Assembly (NCBI GenBank): GCA_903835235.1 | Contig: CAILMF010000070.1 | Location: forward strand, 38,836-102,835 | Direction of reading: 5' to 3' | DNA: 64,000 nucleotides | Source: an uncultured Rhodospirillales bacterium | GTDB taxonomy: Bacteria; Pseudomonadota; Alphaproteobacteria; Acetobacterales; Acetobacteraceae | Shown here: positions 8,145 through 17,473 of the stretch, piece after piece | Position numbering within the stretch: position 1 is the first letter of the stretch | Layout of the letters: every line of letters begins with the position of its first letter | Made by a program: the position numbers and the translations under genes | Notes under the pieces: generated by a model | What the model was told of the DNA's origin: nothing | The model's input: only the letters and a program-made list of their open reading frames with translations | The model's database searches: none

Positions 8145-8901
8145 TCGCCCCTCCATCCACGTCCAGCACCTCGCCGGTCATGAAGCAGGGCTCCATCGTG
8201 GCCAGGAAGGCGACGACGACGGCGATGTCCTCCGCGGTGCCGACGCGACCCATCGGCGTGGTCTTGATGATGTGGTCCATGTGGGGCGCGAAGCCCTCCC
8301 GCGTGCGGTCGGTCTCGATGGCACCGGGGCAGATGGCGTTGACCGCGACGGCCGGCGCCAGGTCCTTCGCCAGCCCCTTGGTCAGGCCGAGCACGCCGGC
8401 CTTGGCCGCGGCATAGGCGAATTTGCTGATGCCATGCTGGCTGCCGCCGGTATGCGCGGCCACCGAGGAGGTCATGATGATCCGCCCGCCCAGCTGGCCC
8501 GGCCGCGCCTGCGCCAGCATGGTCGGCGCCACCGCCTGGCACCAGTTGAAGTAGCCCTTCAGGTTCACCGCCATCTCGCTGTCCCACTCGGCCTCGGTGA
8601 TCTCCAGCAGGCGGCGGGTCTGCGGCACGGCGGCGTTGTTGAACAGCACGTCGATCCGGCCCCATTCCTGCACCACTTGCGCCGCCAGGCGCTTGGCCAG
8701 CTGGTGGTCGGAGGTATCGGCGACGAAGGACATGGCCGGCACGCCCAGCGCCTTCAGCTCCGCCAGGGTCTGCGCCAGCGGGCCTTCCCGCATGTCCAGC
8801 ACCGCCACCGCAAAGCCGTGGCGGGCGAGCGCGAGCGCACTGGCACGGCCGATGCCGCGGGCGCCGCCGGTGATGATGGCTGTCTTGCGGGGGGCGGTCA
8901 T
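8134..8901 (-). CDS. SDR-family NAD(P)-dependent oxidoreductase
   Basis: The 255-residue classical short-chain dehydrogenase has the cofactor motif TGGARGIGRA near residue 11, NNAA at about 88-91, the catalytic Ser in IIMTSSVAAHTGG, and the YAAAK catalytic Tyr-Lys pair followed by VNAICPGAIETD. The length and motif spacing match FabG-like 3-oxoacyl reductases and sugar/alcohol dehydrogenases, so the reaction class is secure but the substrate is not. It is the first gene of the three-gene minus-strand cluster with a Bug receptor and a hydroxyacyl-CoA dehydrogenase, which suggests a role in degrading the imported compound. Confidence 0.9.
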   Translation of the reverse strand: MTAPRKTAIITGGARGIGRASALALARHGFAVAVLDMREGPLAQTLAELKALGVPAMSFVADTSDHQLAKRLAAQVVQEWGRIDVLFNNAAVPQTRRLLEITEAEWDSEMAVNLKGYFNWCQAVAPTMLAQARPGQLGGRIIMTSSVAAHTGGSQHGISKFAYAAAKAGVLGLTKGLAKDLAPAVAVNAICPGAIETDRTREGFAPHMDHIIKTTPMGRVGTAEDIAVVVAFLATMEPCFMTGEVLDVDGGANVN

Positions 8902-8967
8902 GGGCGTCTCTCCTGCTTCGGTACGGAAAGGCTAGACCCGGGACGCAACGCCAGGGAAGCTTGGCGC

Positions 8968-9942
8968 ATGACGATCCCGCGCCGCCTGCTGCTCGCTGCC
9001 CTGCCTGGTGCCGCCCTGGCCCAACCCGCCTTGGCCCAACCGGCCCCGTGGCCGGCGCATCCGCTGCGCCTGGTGGTGGCCTGGCCGCCCGGCGGTGGGG
9101 TGGATACGCCGTCGCGCCTGATCGCCGGGCCGATGGGCCAGGCGCTGGGCCAGCCGGTGGTGGTGGAAAATCGCGGCGGCGCCTCGGGCAGCATCGGCTG
9201 CGCCGCGGTGGCGCAGGCGGCGGCGGATGGGCTGACGCTGCTGGCCGATGCCTCCCCCCACGCCGCCAATGCCACGCTGCTGAAGGGGCTCAGCTTCGAC
9301 TACGCCACCGCCTTTGCCCCGCTGACCCAACTGGTGGTGAACCCGCTGGTGCTGGTGGTGAATGCGGCGGTGCCGGCGCGCACGCTGGCCGAGTTCGTCG
9401 CCTGGGTGAAGGCGCAGCCGCAGCCGCCGGCCTATGCCAGCAGCGGCATTGCCGCCGCGCCGCACCAGGCCGCCGCGCTGTGGCTGCAACGCGCGGGGCT
9501 GCGGGCCACGCATGTGCCGTATCGGGGCAGTGCGCCGGCCATGGCCGGGCTGCTGGCCGGGGAGACGGCGTTCACCTTCTCCACCCTGCCGCAGGCGGTG
9601 CCGCTGGTGCAGGAAGGCCGGCTGCGGGCGCTTGCGGTGGCGACCGCCGAGCGCCTGCCCAACCTGGCTAACGTGCCGACCGTGGCCGAGCAGGGTTTTC
9701 CGGGTTTCGTTTGGAATGACTGGATCGGGCTGTGGACCGTGGCCGGCACGCCGCCCGCGGTGCTGGCCCGGCTGCATGCCGCGGCGGTGGGCGCGCTGCG
9801 AGAGCCGGCGGTGGCGCAGCGCCTGGCCGCGGTGGGCCAGGTGCCGCTGGGCAATTCGCCGGCCGAGTTCGGCGCCTTCGTCGCGCAGCAGCGCCAGCAG
9901 ATGGCGGCGCTGGTGCGGGACGGGTTGCTGACGGCGGACTGA
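8968..9942 (+). CDS. Bug/TctC-family solute-binding protein
   Basis: The 324-residue protein has a signal peptide (MTIPRRLLLAALPGAALAQ), then the Bug pattern WPAHPLRLVVAWPPGGGVDTPSR and VVVENRGGASGSIGCAAVAQ. It is transcribed divergently from the SDR operon with about 66 bp between them, so both may share a regulatory region. As with other Bug proteins it should bind a carboxylic acid or aromatic acid in the periplasm and pass it to a membrane partner encoded elsewhere. It is clearly diverged from the receptor next door, so the two probably recognise different ligands. Confidence 0.9.
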   Translation: MTIPRRLLLAALPGAALAQPALAQPAPWPAHPLRLVVAWPPGGGVDTPSRLIAGPMGQALGQPVVVENRGGASGSIGCAAVAQAAADGLTLLADASPHAANATLLKGLSFDYATAFAPLTQLVVNPLVLVVNAAVPARTLAEFVAWVKAQPQPPAYASSGIAAAPHQAAALWLQRAGLRATHVPYRGSAPAMAGLLAGETAFTFSTLPQAVPLVQEGRLRALAVATAERLPNLANVPTVAEQGFPGFVWNDWIGLWTVAGTPPAVLARLHAAAVGALREPAVAQRLAAVGQVPLGNSPAEFGAFVAQQRQQMAALVRDGLLTAD

Positions 9943-9963
9943 CGCCCCGCCGGGCGCCCGGCG

Positions 9964-11310
9964 CTACCGCTTCCGCCACACCCCCGGCCGCACGCCCACC
10001 ACGTTGATCAGGCCGAAGGCGGTGATGCCGAGCGCCACGCCGACCAGGTTGCCCTCCAGCCCCCAGCCAGCCTCGTTCGCCAGCCACCAGCCGCCGCCCA
10101 CCGCAATGGCGATGCGGCTGAAGCCGGCCATCACCGGGTGCCCCATCCGCGCCGCGCCGATGGAGGCGAAGTACAGCGCCATGCCGCCGCCGAAGAACGG
10201 CATGGCCGGGCCGACGATGCGCAGCGCGCGCGTCGCAATCTCCTGCACCGCGGGGTCGTGGGAGAAGAAGCTGGCGGTGGCGGCCGGGAAGATCGCCACC
10301 AGCAGCGCCACCGGCACCGTGACCCCCAGCGCCATGAAGGTGCCGACCCAGGCGGTGCGCCGCGCCAAGGGCCAGTCCCCGGCGCCCACGGCGCGGCCGA
10401 CCAGCGCGGTCAGCGCCGCGCCCACCCCGAAGGCCAGCGGGATCATCAGGAATTCCAGCCGGGCGGAGACGCCATAGGCGGCCACCGCGGCGGCGCCCTG
10501 CGCCTTGATCTGCGCGGTGACCAGAATGGTGGTCAGGTTGGAGATCGTCGCCATCATGCAGGCGACCAGGCCGACCGACAGGATCTTCCAGAACAGCCCG
10601 GGGCTGACCGGCCCCAGCAGCACCGGCACGAAGCCGGCGCCGCCGCGCAGCACGGTGAAGCTGAGCGCGACGGCGCCGCCGGTCATGGCCAGGGCGAAGG
10701 CCAGGCCGAGGCCGGCCAGGCCCATGCCCAGCGGTTCCATCAGCACATAGGCCAGGGGCGGGTAGCACAGCCAGGCGATGATCAGCGCCCGGCTGGCCAG
10801 CGCATGCTTGCCACCGCCCCGCAGCACACTGGCCAGCACGTTGGAGATCCAGGCCGGCAGGGCGCCGGCACCGAAGGTCCAGGCGGAATAGGCCGCCGCC
10901 GCGGCGGCGGCATCCGGCCCGCCCACCAGGCCCAGCACGGCATGCGGGAAGATGGCCAGCGGGATGATGAACAGCACGGCGAAGACCAGCGCGATGATCA
11001 GGGCATGGCGCACCAGCTGAGAGGCTTCCTCCGGCTTGCGGGCGCCCAGGGCGCGGGCGACGGCGGAGGAGACGCCGCCGCCCATGGCGCCGGCCGACAT
11101 CATGCCCAGCAGCAGCGAGAAGGGCAGCACCACCGCCCAGCCGGCCAGCGCCGCGGTGCCCTGGCGCGCCGCCAGCCAGGTCTCGGCCAGCATGCAGGCG
11201 GATTGCAGCGCGGCGGAGACCGTGGTCGGCGCCGCCAGCTTCAGGATGCGGCGGGCCAGTTCCGCCCGGCCGGGCGGCGGGGCTAGGGCGGTGACGCTGC
11301 CTTCAGGCAT
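9964..11310 (-). CDS. MATE-family multidrug/cation efflux transporter
   Basis: The 448-residue polytopic membrane protein shows two related halves of about six hydrophobic segments each, typical of MATE (MOP superfamily) antiporters. Recognisable stretches include LAAPTTVSAALQSACMLAET in the first helix and a second-half repeat LFWKILSVGLVACMMATISN. It should export drugs or metabolites in exchange for protons or sodium. The ATG at 11310 overlaps the stop region of the HxlR regulator by eight bases, so the pump is co-transcribed with and presumably controlled by that regulator and the palindromic operator upstream of it. A longer in-frame start exists upstream but lies inside the regulator gene. 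Confidence 0.9.
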   Translation of the reverse strand: MPEGSVTALAPPPGRAELARRILKLAAPTTVSAALQSACMLAETWLAARQGTAALAGWAVVLPFSLLLGMMSAGAMGGGVSSAVARALGARKPEEASQLVRHALIIALVFAVLFIIPLAIFPHAVLGLVGGPDAAAAAAAYSAWTFGAGALPAWISNVLASVLRGGGKHALASRALIIAWLCYPPLAYVLMEPLGMGLAGLGLAFALAMTGGAVALSFTVLRGGAGFVPVLLGPVSPGLFWKILSVGLVACMMATISNLTTILVTAQIKAQGAAAVAAYGVSARLEFLMIPLAFGVGAALTALVGRAVGAGDWPLARRTAWVGTFMALGVTVPVALLVAIFPAATASFFSHDPAVQEIATRALRIVGPAMPFFGGGMALYFASIGAARMGHPVMAGFSRIAIAVGGGWWLANEAGWGLEGNLVGVALGITAFGLINVVGVRPGVWRKR

Positions 11311-11863
11311 TCTGGTCTTCCTTGGGTGTGAAGCGGGCGCGGAGCGTGGCGCCGGCCCCGGGGCCGGGGCGGACGCGGACCTGGTCCGGGGTAAGGGGTT
11401 GGCCATTGCTGGCCAGCAGGGGCGGGGCGGTCACCTCGCGTCCGGTGGCGCGTTCTTCCAGCAGGATCAGCGGGCCGCGCGCATCGGTCATCCAGCGGTC
11501 GCCCCAGCGCTTCAGCGCCAGGAAGGCGGGGAAGAAGTCGCGGCCCTTTTCGGTGATGCGATAGCCCCCCGCGGCGCTGGCGCCGTCAGACCCTGCGGCG
11601 CTGGCGCCGTCGGGCGCCGCTGGGCCGGCGCCACCCGCCCCGCGCGCTGGCGGCAGTTTTTCCAGCACGCCGTGCTGCACCAGGGTGCGCAGCCGGGCGC
11701 TGAGGATATTGGGGGCGATGCCGAGGTTGCGCTGGAACTCGTCGAAGCGGGTGGCGCCGTAGAAGGCTTCCCGCAGCACCAGGATCGACCAGCGTTCGCC
11801 CACCACCGCCATGGTGCGGGCGACGGGGCAGCGCATGGTGGCGAAATCGGTGCGGGGCGGCAT
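11303..11863 (-). CDS. HxlR-family winged-helix transcriptional regulator
   Basis: The 186-residue DNA-binding protein opens with the HxlR signature CPVARTMAVVGERWSILVLREAFYG, with the helix-turn-helix in FDEFQRNLGIAPNILSARLRTLVQHG and the wing ending in YRITEKGRDFFPAFLAL. A stretch of about 25 Gly/Ala/Ser/Pro residues containing an 8-residue duplication (GASAAGSD) interrupts the wing, where other family members have about ten residues. In-frame starts occur at GTG 11884, ATG 11872 and ATG 11863; I prefer 11863 because a large inverted repeat occupies 11865-11903. It likely autoregulates and controls the coupled MATE pump. Confidence 0.88.
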   Translation of the reverse strand: MPPRTDFATMRCPVARTMAVVGERWSILVLREAFYGATRFDEFQRNLGIAPNILSARLRTLVQHGVLEKLPPARGAGGAGPAAPDGASAAGSDGASAAGGYRITEKGRDFFPAFLALKRWGDRWMTDARGPLILLEERATGREVTAPPLLASNGQPLTPDQVRVRPGPGAGATLRARFTPKEDQNA

Positions 11864-11864
11864 G

Positions 11865-11903
11865 ACTTGCATAATGAAAGCCACCGACTTTCAATTTGCA
11901 AGT
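11865..11903. promoter_or_regulatory. Imperfect 16-bp inverted repeat, likely HxlR operator
   Basis: ACTTGCATAATGAAAG and CTTTCAATTTGCAAGT are inverted copies matching at 14 of 16 positions around a 7-bp spacer. The site is AT-rich in a GC-rich genome and sits immediately upstream of the preferred HxlR start codon, as expected for an autorepressor or redox-responsive operator that also controls the coupled MATE gene. Confidence 0.75.
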
Positions 11904-11974
11904 ACAAGCTTACCGCCGGGGCAGGGCTCGGCCGCGGTGTGGCCGTGAAGGCTGCCGGACTCGCGCCGCCGGGT

Positions 11975-12895
11975 TCAGTCCTGCGCGGCCAGGTTCGCCA
12001 GGCCCACCAGCGCGGCATCCGGCCGGGTTATCAGCCAGGTCGGGATGGCCGCCAGGTAGGGGCTGAGCCGGCCCTTGGCCTCGAACCTGGCGCGGAAGGC
12101 GGAAGCGGCCAGCGCCGCGGGGATGCGCGGCAGGATGCCGCCGCCGAGGAACACGCCGCCGCGGGCCCCGTAGGTCAGCGCCACATTGCCGGCGAAGCTG
12201 CCGAGCATGGCGCAGAACAGCGCCAACGTGGCGGGCGCGCCAGCGGTGATCTCGGCGGCGGTCAGGCCGGGGGCGGGCTGGCCGCGCAACTCCGCCAGGG
12301 CTTCGTGCAGCGCCACCAGGCCGGGGCCTGAGAGGATGCGCTCGGCCGAGACATGGCCGTGGCGGCGGCGCAGCAGGGCGATGACGGCGGCTTCCTGGTC
12401 ATCGTCCGCGGCCAGGCTTGCATGGCCGCCTTCGCCCGGCAGCACGCGGTTGGGTGGCAGGAAGGCGCCGACGCCAAGCCCGGTGCCGGGGCCCAGCACC
12501 GCCAGCGGCGCATTCGGGTCGGCCGGCAGGGCGGGGCCGATGGCGACCAGGTCCGCCGGAGCCAGCGCCGGCAGCGCCCAGGCCAGGGCCTCGAAGTCGT
12601 TCAGCACCCGGGCGCGCGGAATGCCCAGCGTGGCGGTGATGCCGGCGCCACCGAGCCGCCAGCCGCGATTGGTCAGGGTGACGCTGTTGCCCTGCACCGG
12701 CCCGGCCACCGCCAGCAGCGCGCCATCCGGCGGCGTGGCCAGGGACTGGGCGCCGAGGTAGCGGGCGATGGCGGCCTCGATGCTGGTGAAATCGTCCAGC
12801 CGCATCGCCACCAGCGGCGTGGTGGCGCCACCCCGCAGCAGGGTGAAGCGGGCGTTGGTTCCGCCGATATCGGCCAGCAGCAGGGTTTGGTCCAT
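11975..12895 (-). CDS. glk: Glucokinase
   Basis: The 306-residue protein is a member of the bacterial glucokinase (Glk) group of the ASKHA fold. It has the phosphate-1 loop LLADIGGTNARFTLL, LLAVAGPVQGNSVTLTNRGW, the catalytic-Asp region RVLNDFEALAWALPAL, the glucose-contact segment LGPGTGLGVGAFLP and the GEGGHASLA loop. It should phosphorylate glucose with ATP to glucose 6-phosphate in the cytosol. The ATG at 12895 places the phosphate loop at the normal distance from the N-terminus. It stands alone, with 111 bp to the HxlR gene downstream and the enolase-superfamily gene divergent upstream. Confidence 0.93.
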   Translation of the reverse strand: MDQTLLLADIGGTNARFTLLRGGATTPLVAMRLDDFTSIEAAIARYLGAQSLATPPDGALLAVAGPVQGNSVTLTNRGWRLGGAGITATLGIPRARVLNDFEALAWALPALAPADLVAIGPALPADPNAPLAVLGPGTGLGVGAFLPPNRVLPGEGGHASLAADDDQEAAVIALLRRRHGHVSAERILSGPGLVALHEALAELRGQPAPGLTAAEITAGAPATLALFCAMLGSFAGNVALTYGARGGVFLGGGILPRIPAALAASAFRARFEAKGRLSPYLAAIPTWLITRPDAALVGLANLAAQD

Positions 12896-12958
12896 GGCCG
12901 CAGGTTGCACGCGGCGGGGCCGCTTGCGAAGGTCGCGGCCAATCACAAGGAACGCCCG

Positions 12959-14068
12959 ATGAAGATCACCCATGTCTCGCTGACGCTGTTCGCGTGGGAC
13001 GGCATTCCGCCCACCAGCTACCACGCCTCCTCGAAGTCGGAGGGCGGGTCCTCCGCGCTCGGCCTGCTGCGCATTGGCACCGAGAGCGGGCTGGAGGGGC
13101 ATGCCTTCCTGGGCAGCGCCATGCATACGGCGGTCAATGACGGGCCGGGGCTGATCCGTTTTCTCAAGCCGGTGCTGATGGGGCGCGACGCGCTGGACCG
13201 CGAGGCGATCAATGCGCTGTTATGGCCGTGGTCGCGCATTGTGACGACGCGCGCCATCGGCGCGGTGGACGTGGCGTTGTGGGATTTGGCCGGCAAGGCG
13301 GCGGGGCTGCCGATCCACCGGCTGCTGGGCACCACGCGGCACAGCATTCCCGCCTATGCATCCTCCGCGCGGCTGCCGAGCGTGGAGGCCTATGCCGAGG
13401 AGGCCGCGCAGTTCAAGGCCAATGGCTGGGCCGGCTACAAGATCCACCCGCCGCAGCACCCGCCGCTGGACATCAAGGTCTGCGAGGCGGTGCGGAAAAG
13501 CGTGGGCGACGACTACAACATCATGCTGGATTCAACCTGGGCCTATGACTTCCCGGCGGCGATGAAGGTGGGCCGCGCCGCCGAGGCGCTCGGCTTCCTG
13601 TGGTATGAGGACCCGCTGCACGACCAGGACATCACCAACTACGTCAAGCTGCGGCAGAAGCTGGATATTCCGATCATGGCGACGGAATACCCCTGCACGG
13701 GCCTGGAGAGCTACGCGCCCTGGATCATGATGCAGGCCACCGACTACCTGCGCGGCGACGTGGCGGTGAAGGGCGGGATCACCACGCTGATGAAGACCGC
13801 GCATCTCGCGGAAGCCTTCCGCATGAATTACGAGGTCCACCATGGCGGGAACTCGTTGAACAACGTGGCCAACCTGCATGTCTGCTGCGCCATCCGCAAC
13901 ACCACCTTCTTCGAGGTGCTGCTGCCCGATGGCGCGCACAAGTACGGCCTGGTGCAGGACCTGGCGCCGGATGCGCAGGGGCTGATCCACGCGCCGACCG
14001 CGCCGGGGCTGGGCGCGCAGATCGACTTCGAGTTGATCGCGCGGAAGCAGATTGCGGTGCTGGAGTAG
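12959..14068 (+). CDS. Mandelate racemase/muconate lactonizing enzyme family protein
   Basis: The 369-residue enolase-superfamily enzyme has an N-terminal capping domain and a C-terminal barrel. The first-base motif appears as YKIHPP (K-x-H, about residues 161-163). The metal ligands are suggested by MLDSTW (Asp), WYEDPL (Glu) and ATEYPC (Glu), and a later base by EVHHGGNSL. This pattern fits an acid-sugar dehydratase or racemase that abstracts the alpha proton of a carboxylate; the exact substrate cannot be read from the sequence. AAGGAA lies about eight bases before the ATG. The K-x-H variant rather than K-x-K separates it from the muconate lactonizing subgroup. Confidence 0.88.
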   Translation: MKITHVSLTLFAWDGIPPTSYHASSKSEGGSSALGLLRIGTESGLEGHAFLGSAMHTAVNDGPGLIRFLKPVLMGRDALDREAINALLWPWSRIVTTRAIGAVDVALWDLAGKAAGLPIHRLLGTTRHSIPAYASSARLPSVEAYAEEAAQFKANGWAGYKIHPPQHPPLDIKVCEAVRKSVGDDYNIMLDSTWAYDFPAAMKVGRAAEALGFLWYEDPLHDQDITNYVKLRQKLDIPIMATEYPCTGLESYAPWIMMQATDYLRGDVAVKGGITTLMKTAHLAEAFRMNYEVHHGGNSLNNVANLHVCCAIRNTTFFEVLLPDGAHKYGLVQDLAPDAQGLIHAPTAPGLGAQIDFELIARKQIAVLE

Positions 14069-14074
14069 GGGGCG

Positions 14075-14413
14075 TCAGGCTTCCCAGTCGCCAATCCCGG
14101 ACCACGCCTCTTCCAACTCCACCCCGGCATCCGGCAGCAGGTCGTCGATGATCTCGCAGACCGCCTGCATGGCGGGCAGGCCGTAGGCCGCGTCCAACTC
14201 CTCGCCTACCTGGCGCGCGGCGGCCTTGCCGGCGCCAAGGAAGCGGGAAGCGCGGGCGGCATGGGGTTCAACCCAGCCGCCATTTGCCACCAGCAGGCGC
14301 ATCACCAGGGCGGTCACGTCGCCCACCGGGGTGCCGTCGTCATCGGCCAGCACGAAGATCCCTTCGGTTGGCTGGCGCGCCATCAGGTCTTCCACAATCC
14401 GGCGCTGGTCCAT
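14075..14413 (-). CDS. Small conserved-looking protein of unknown function
   Basis: This 112-residue acidic, soluble protein (start MDQRRIVEDLMARQPTEG) is predicted mostly helical with no membrane segment or known motif. It ends only six bases from the convergent enolase-superfamily gene. Codon use is like the neighbouring chromosomal genes and there is no competing frame, so I treat it as real. The acidic C-terminal LLPDAGVELEEAWSGIGDWEA suggests a protein-protein role, but no function should be assigned. Confidence 0.6.
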   Translation of the reverse strand: MDQRRIVEDLMARQPTEGIFVLADDDGTPVGDVTALVMRLLVANGGWVEPHAARASRFLGAGKAAARQVGEELDAAYGLPAMQAVCEIIDDLLPDAGVELEEAWSGIGDWEA

Positions 14414-14516
14414 CGGCGGGCTCGTGCGTGCGGGGGCGGTGGGCTTGTGCCTGTCGGTCGCTCAGGGAACCGTCTGACGGGCACAGGGCTGTTGTTCGCG
14501 CGGCTTGCTCAAGACG

Positions 14517-15392
14517 CTAGCGCGTCGGCGTCGGCGGCGTGGTGCTGTAGTCGTAGAAACCGCGGCCCGACTTGCGGCCGAGCCAGCCGGCCTCGACATA
14601 CTTCGCCAGCAGCGGGCAGGGGCGGTACTTCGGGTCGCCCAGCCCGTCGTAGAGCACCTTCATCACCTCATACAGCGTGTCCAGGCCGACGAAGTCGCAC
14701 AGCTCCAGCGGCCCCATCGGGTGGTTGGCGCCCAGCTTCATGCCCTCGTCGATGGCGCGCACATCGCCGACGCCTTCCATCAGCGCGAAGATCGCCTCGT
14801 TCAGCATGGGGCAGAGGATGCGGTTGACCACGAAGCCCGGGTAGTCCTGCGCCAGCACCGGCGCCTTGCCCAGGCGCTCGGCCAGCGCCTTCACGGCGGC
14901 ATAGGTCGCGTCCTCGGTCGCCAGCCCGCGAATGATTTCTACCAGCTTCATCATCGGCACGGGGTTGAAGAAGTGCATGCCGATGAAGCGGCCAGGCCGG
15001 TCCGTCGCGGCGGCAAGGCGGGTGATCGGGATCGACGACGTGTTGCTGGCCAGGATCGCGTCCGGCTTCAGCAGCGGGCACAGCGCCTTGAAGATGGCGA
15101 TCTTCACCGCTTCCTTCTCGGTCGCGGCCTCGATCACCATGTCGCACTCGGCCAGCGGCGCCTGCTCGGTGGCGGTGGAGATGCGGGCCAGTGCGGCCAG
15201 CTTGTCGTCGGCGGAAATCAGGCTGCGGGAAACCTGGCGGTCCAGGTTCTTGGCCACCGTGGCCAGCGCCTTTTCCAGCGCGGCGGCGTTGACGTCCACC
15301 AGGGTGACATCCAGCCCCGAAACGGCCGCGACATGCGCGATGCCATTGCCCATCAGGCCGGCGCCGATGACGCCGAGTTTTTGAATTGCCAT
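14517..15392 (-). CDS. 3-hydroxybutyryl-CoA dehydrogenase
   Basis: The 291-residue protein is a close match to Hbd/PaaH-type enzymes. It has the NAD motif GVIGAGLMGNGIAH, the DVNAAALEKAL loop that positions the adenosine ribose, ILASNTSSIPIT, the catalytic HFFNPVPMMKLVEII, and the C-terminal domain with YPGFVVNRILCPMLNEAIF and MGPLELCDFVGLD. It oxidises (S)-3-hydroxybutyryl-CoA or longer 3-hydroxyacyl-CoAs in beta-oxidation or PHB-related metabolism. It lies upstream of nothing on its own strand but follows the etfB-etfA pair with about 135 bp between them, consistent with a fatty-acid oxidation cluster. Confidence 0.93.
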   Translation of the reverse strand: MAIQKLGVIGAGLMGNGIAHVAAVSGLDVTLVDVNAAALEKALATVAKNLDRQVSRSLISADDKLAALARISTATEQAPLAECDMVIEAATEKEAVKIAIFKALCPLLKPDAILASNTSSIPITRLAAATDRPGRFIGMHFFNPVPMMKLVEIIRGLATEDATYAAVKALAERLGKAPVLAQDYPGFVVNRILCPMLNEAIFALMEGVGDVRAIDEGMKLGANHPMGPLELCDFVGLDTLYEVMKVLYDGLGDPKYRPCPLLAKYVEAGWLGRKSGRGFYDYSTTPPTPTR

Positions 15393-15527
15393 TGGTGGAA
15401 TCCCCGTGCGGCCGGTGCCGCTGTGCCGCGCTCGCCCGGCGTTCAAACGAAGCGGGGCGGCCCAGCGGCTGGTCGGGCCAGGTTTCGCAACCCGCCCCGC
15501 CCCGCCGCCGAAGCCGCCCCGGTACTG

Positions 15528-16457
15528 CTACTTCTTGTCCAGCTCGGCCGCGAGTTCCGGCATCAGCTTGAACAGGTCGCCCACCAGGCCGTAATCGGCC
15601 ACCGAGAAGATCGGCGCCTCCTCGTCCTTGTTGATGGCGACGATGACCTTGCTGTCCTTCATGCCGGCCAGGTGCTGGATGGCACCCGAGATGCCGACGG
15701 CGATGTACAGCTCCGGCGCCACGATCTTGCCGGTCTGACCCACCTGGTGATCGTTCGGCGCGTAGCCGGCATCGACGGCGGCGCGGGACGCTCCGACGGC
15801 GGCGCCCAGCTTGTCGGCGACGGTCTCGATCAGGTGGAAGTTCTCGCTGCTGCCCATGGCGCGGCCGCCGGAGACGACGATCTTCGCCGCCGTCAGCTCC
15901 GGCCGCTCGCTTTTCGCAATTTCGCTGCCCTTGAACACCGAGAGGCCGGGGTCATCGCCGGTCGGCGCTGCCTCAACGGAAGCGTTGCCACCGGTGGCGG
16001 GCGCCGGGTCGAAGCTGGCGGCGCGGACGGTGATGACCTTCTTCGCGTCGGCCGACTTCACCGTGGCCAGCGCATTGCCGGCATAGATCGGGCGGATGAA
16101 GGTATCCGCATCCACCACGCCGGAGATGTCGGAGATCACCTGCACGTCCAGCAGCGCGGCGACGCGCGGCATGACGTTTTTACCTGCCGCGGAGGCCGGG
16201 GCCAGCAGGTGGGAATAGCCCGGCGCCATCGCCACCAGCAGGGCCGAGACCGGCTCGGCCAGGTTGTTGGCGTAAAGGGCATTGTCGCTGTGCAGCACCT
16301 TGGCCACGCCAGCCACCGCCGCCGCGGATTGCGCCGCCGCGGCCGGGCCCAGCACCAACACGGTCACGTCACCCAGCTTGCTCGCCGCCGCCACCGCGCT
16401 GCGGGTCGGCTGCGTCACCGCGGAACCGTCGTGGTCCGCCAGAACGAGAACGGCCAT
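15528..16457 (-). CDS. etfA: Electron transfer flavoprotein alpha subunit
   Basis: The 309-residue FAD-binding subunit has the N-terminal alpha/beta domain ([14 protein letters not shown]) and the C-terminal FAD domain with [38 protein letters not shown] and the family signature [21 protein letters not shown]. With EtfB it shuttles electrons from acyl-CoA dehydrogenases to ETF-ubiquinone oxidoreductase. Its start is one base after the end of etfB, so the two are co-translated. Length is normal for the family. Confidence 0.97.
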   Translation of the reverse strand: MAVLVLADHDGSAVTQPTRSAVAAASKLGDVTVLVLGPAAAAQSAAAVAGVAKVLHSDNALYANNLAEPVSALLVAMAPGYSHLLAPASAAGKNVMPRVAALLDVQVISDISGVVDADTFIRPIYAGNALATVKSADAKKVITVRAASFDPAPATGGNASVEAAPTGDDPGLSVFKGSEIAKSERPELTAAKIVVSGGRAMGSSENFHLIETVADKLGAAVGASRAAVDAGYAPNDHQVGQTGKIVAPELYIAVGISGAIQHLAGMKDSKVIVAINKDEEAPIFSVADYGLVGDLFKLMPELAAELDKK

Positions 16458-16458
16458 C

Positions 16459-17208
16459 TCAGATCACCTTGGCTTCGTTGCGCAGCTTGTCGACCAGTTC
16501 GGCCACCGAGGCGACCTTCTTGCCGGCCTGGCGCGTCGGCGGCTCGGCCACCTTCAGCACGGTCAGCCGCGGCGTCACGTCCACGCCGAGATCGGCCGGC
16601 TTGACGTTCTCGATGGGCTTTTTCCGCGCCTTCATGATGTTCGGCAGCGAGGCATAGCGCGGCTCGTTCAGGCGAAGATCAGTGGTGACAATGGCCGGCA
16701 GCTTCAGCTGGATGCGCTCCAGCCCGCCATCGACTTCGCGCGTCACCAGCAGCCCGCCATCGGCCGCTTCGATCTTGCTGGCATAGGTGCCCTGGGCCCA
16801 ACCCAGCAGCGCCGCCAGCATCTGGCCGGTGGCGTTCATGTCGTCGTCGATGGCCTGCTTGCCGAGGATGACGAGGTCAGGGCTTTCCTTGGCCACCAGC
16901 GCCTTGAGCAGCTTGGCGACGGCCAGCGGCTCCAGCACGCCGTCATGCTCCACCAGAATGCCGCGGTCGGCACCCATGGCCAGCGCGGTGCGGATCTGTT
17001 CCGCACAGGCGGCGGGGCCGCAGGAGACCGCGACGATTTCCGTCGCGACGCCCTTTTCCTTGAGCCGCACAGCTTCCTCGACCCCGATCTCATCGAACGG
17101 GTTCATGGACATCTTGACGTTCGCGGTTTCCACACCCGTGCCGTCCGCCTTGACGCGAACCTTCACGTTGTAGTCCACCACCCGCTTGACGGGCACGAGC
17201 AGCTTCAT
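16459..17208 (-). CDS. etfB: Electron transfer flavoprotein beta subunit
   Basis: The 249-residue AMP-binding partner of EtfA begins [20 protein letters not shown] and contains [31 protein letters not shown] and [25 protein letters not shown], the typical ETF-beta fold that clamps the flavin domain of the alpha subunit. An upstream extension of the frame exists, but the ATG at 17208 is the family start and is preceded by a GGAAAC stretch. It heads the etfB-etfA operon, followed by the hydroxybutyryl-CoA dehydrogenase. Confidence 0.97.
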   Translation of the reverse strand: MKLLVPVKRVVDYNVKVRVKADGTGVETANVKMSMNPFDEIGVEEAVRLKEKGVATEIVAVSCGPAACAEQIRTALAMGADRGILVEHDGVLEPLAVAKLLKALVAKESPDLVILGKQAIDDDMNATGQMLAALLGWAQGTYASKIEAADGGLLVTREVDGGLERIQLKLPAIVTTDLRLNEPRYASLPNIMKARKKPIENVKPADLGVDVTPRLTVLKVAEPPTRQAGKKVASVAELVDKLRNEAKVI

Positions 17209-17473
17209 CGTTTCCTGCGTTCTGTTGCCGTGTTTCGGGAGCGCGGATGCGCCGCCGGGAAGAAGGAGGCGAGGCAGCCCTGACCCGGGCCGCGTCGCAC
17301 CTGCGAAAACCCGGCGCAAAATAGGGCGGGCGGTGCTGGGCTGTCAAAAGCCTGTCGTCGCGCCGGGTTCCGCCGGCGGTTTCGTTGCCCGCCCGGCCCG
17401 CCTGCTTCGGGGTTGCCTGGGCAAAGCCGGCCGGACGCGGCAAGGTCCGCGCCATCAGAGGAAGCCCCGCCCC

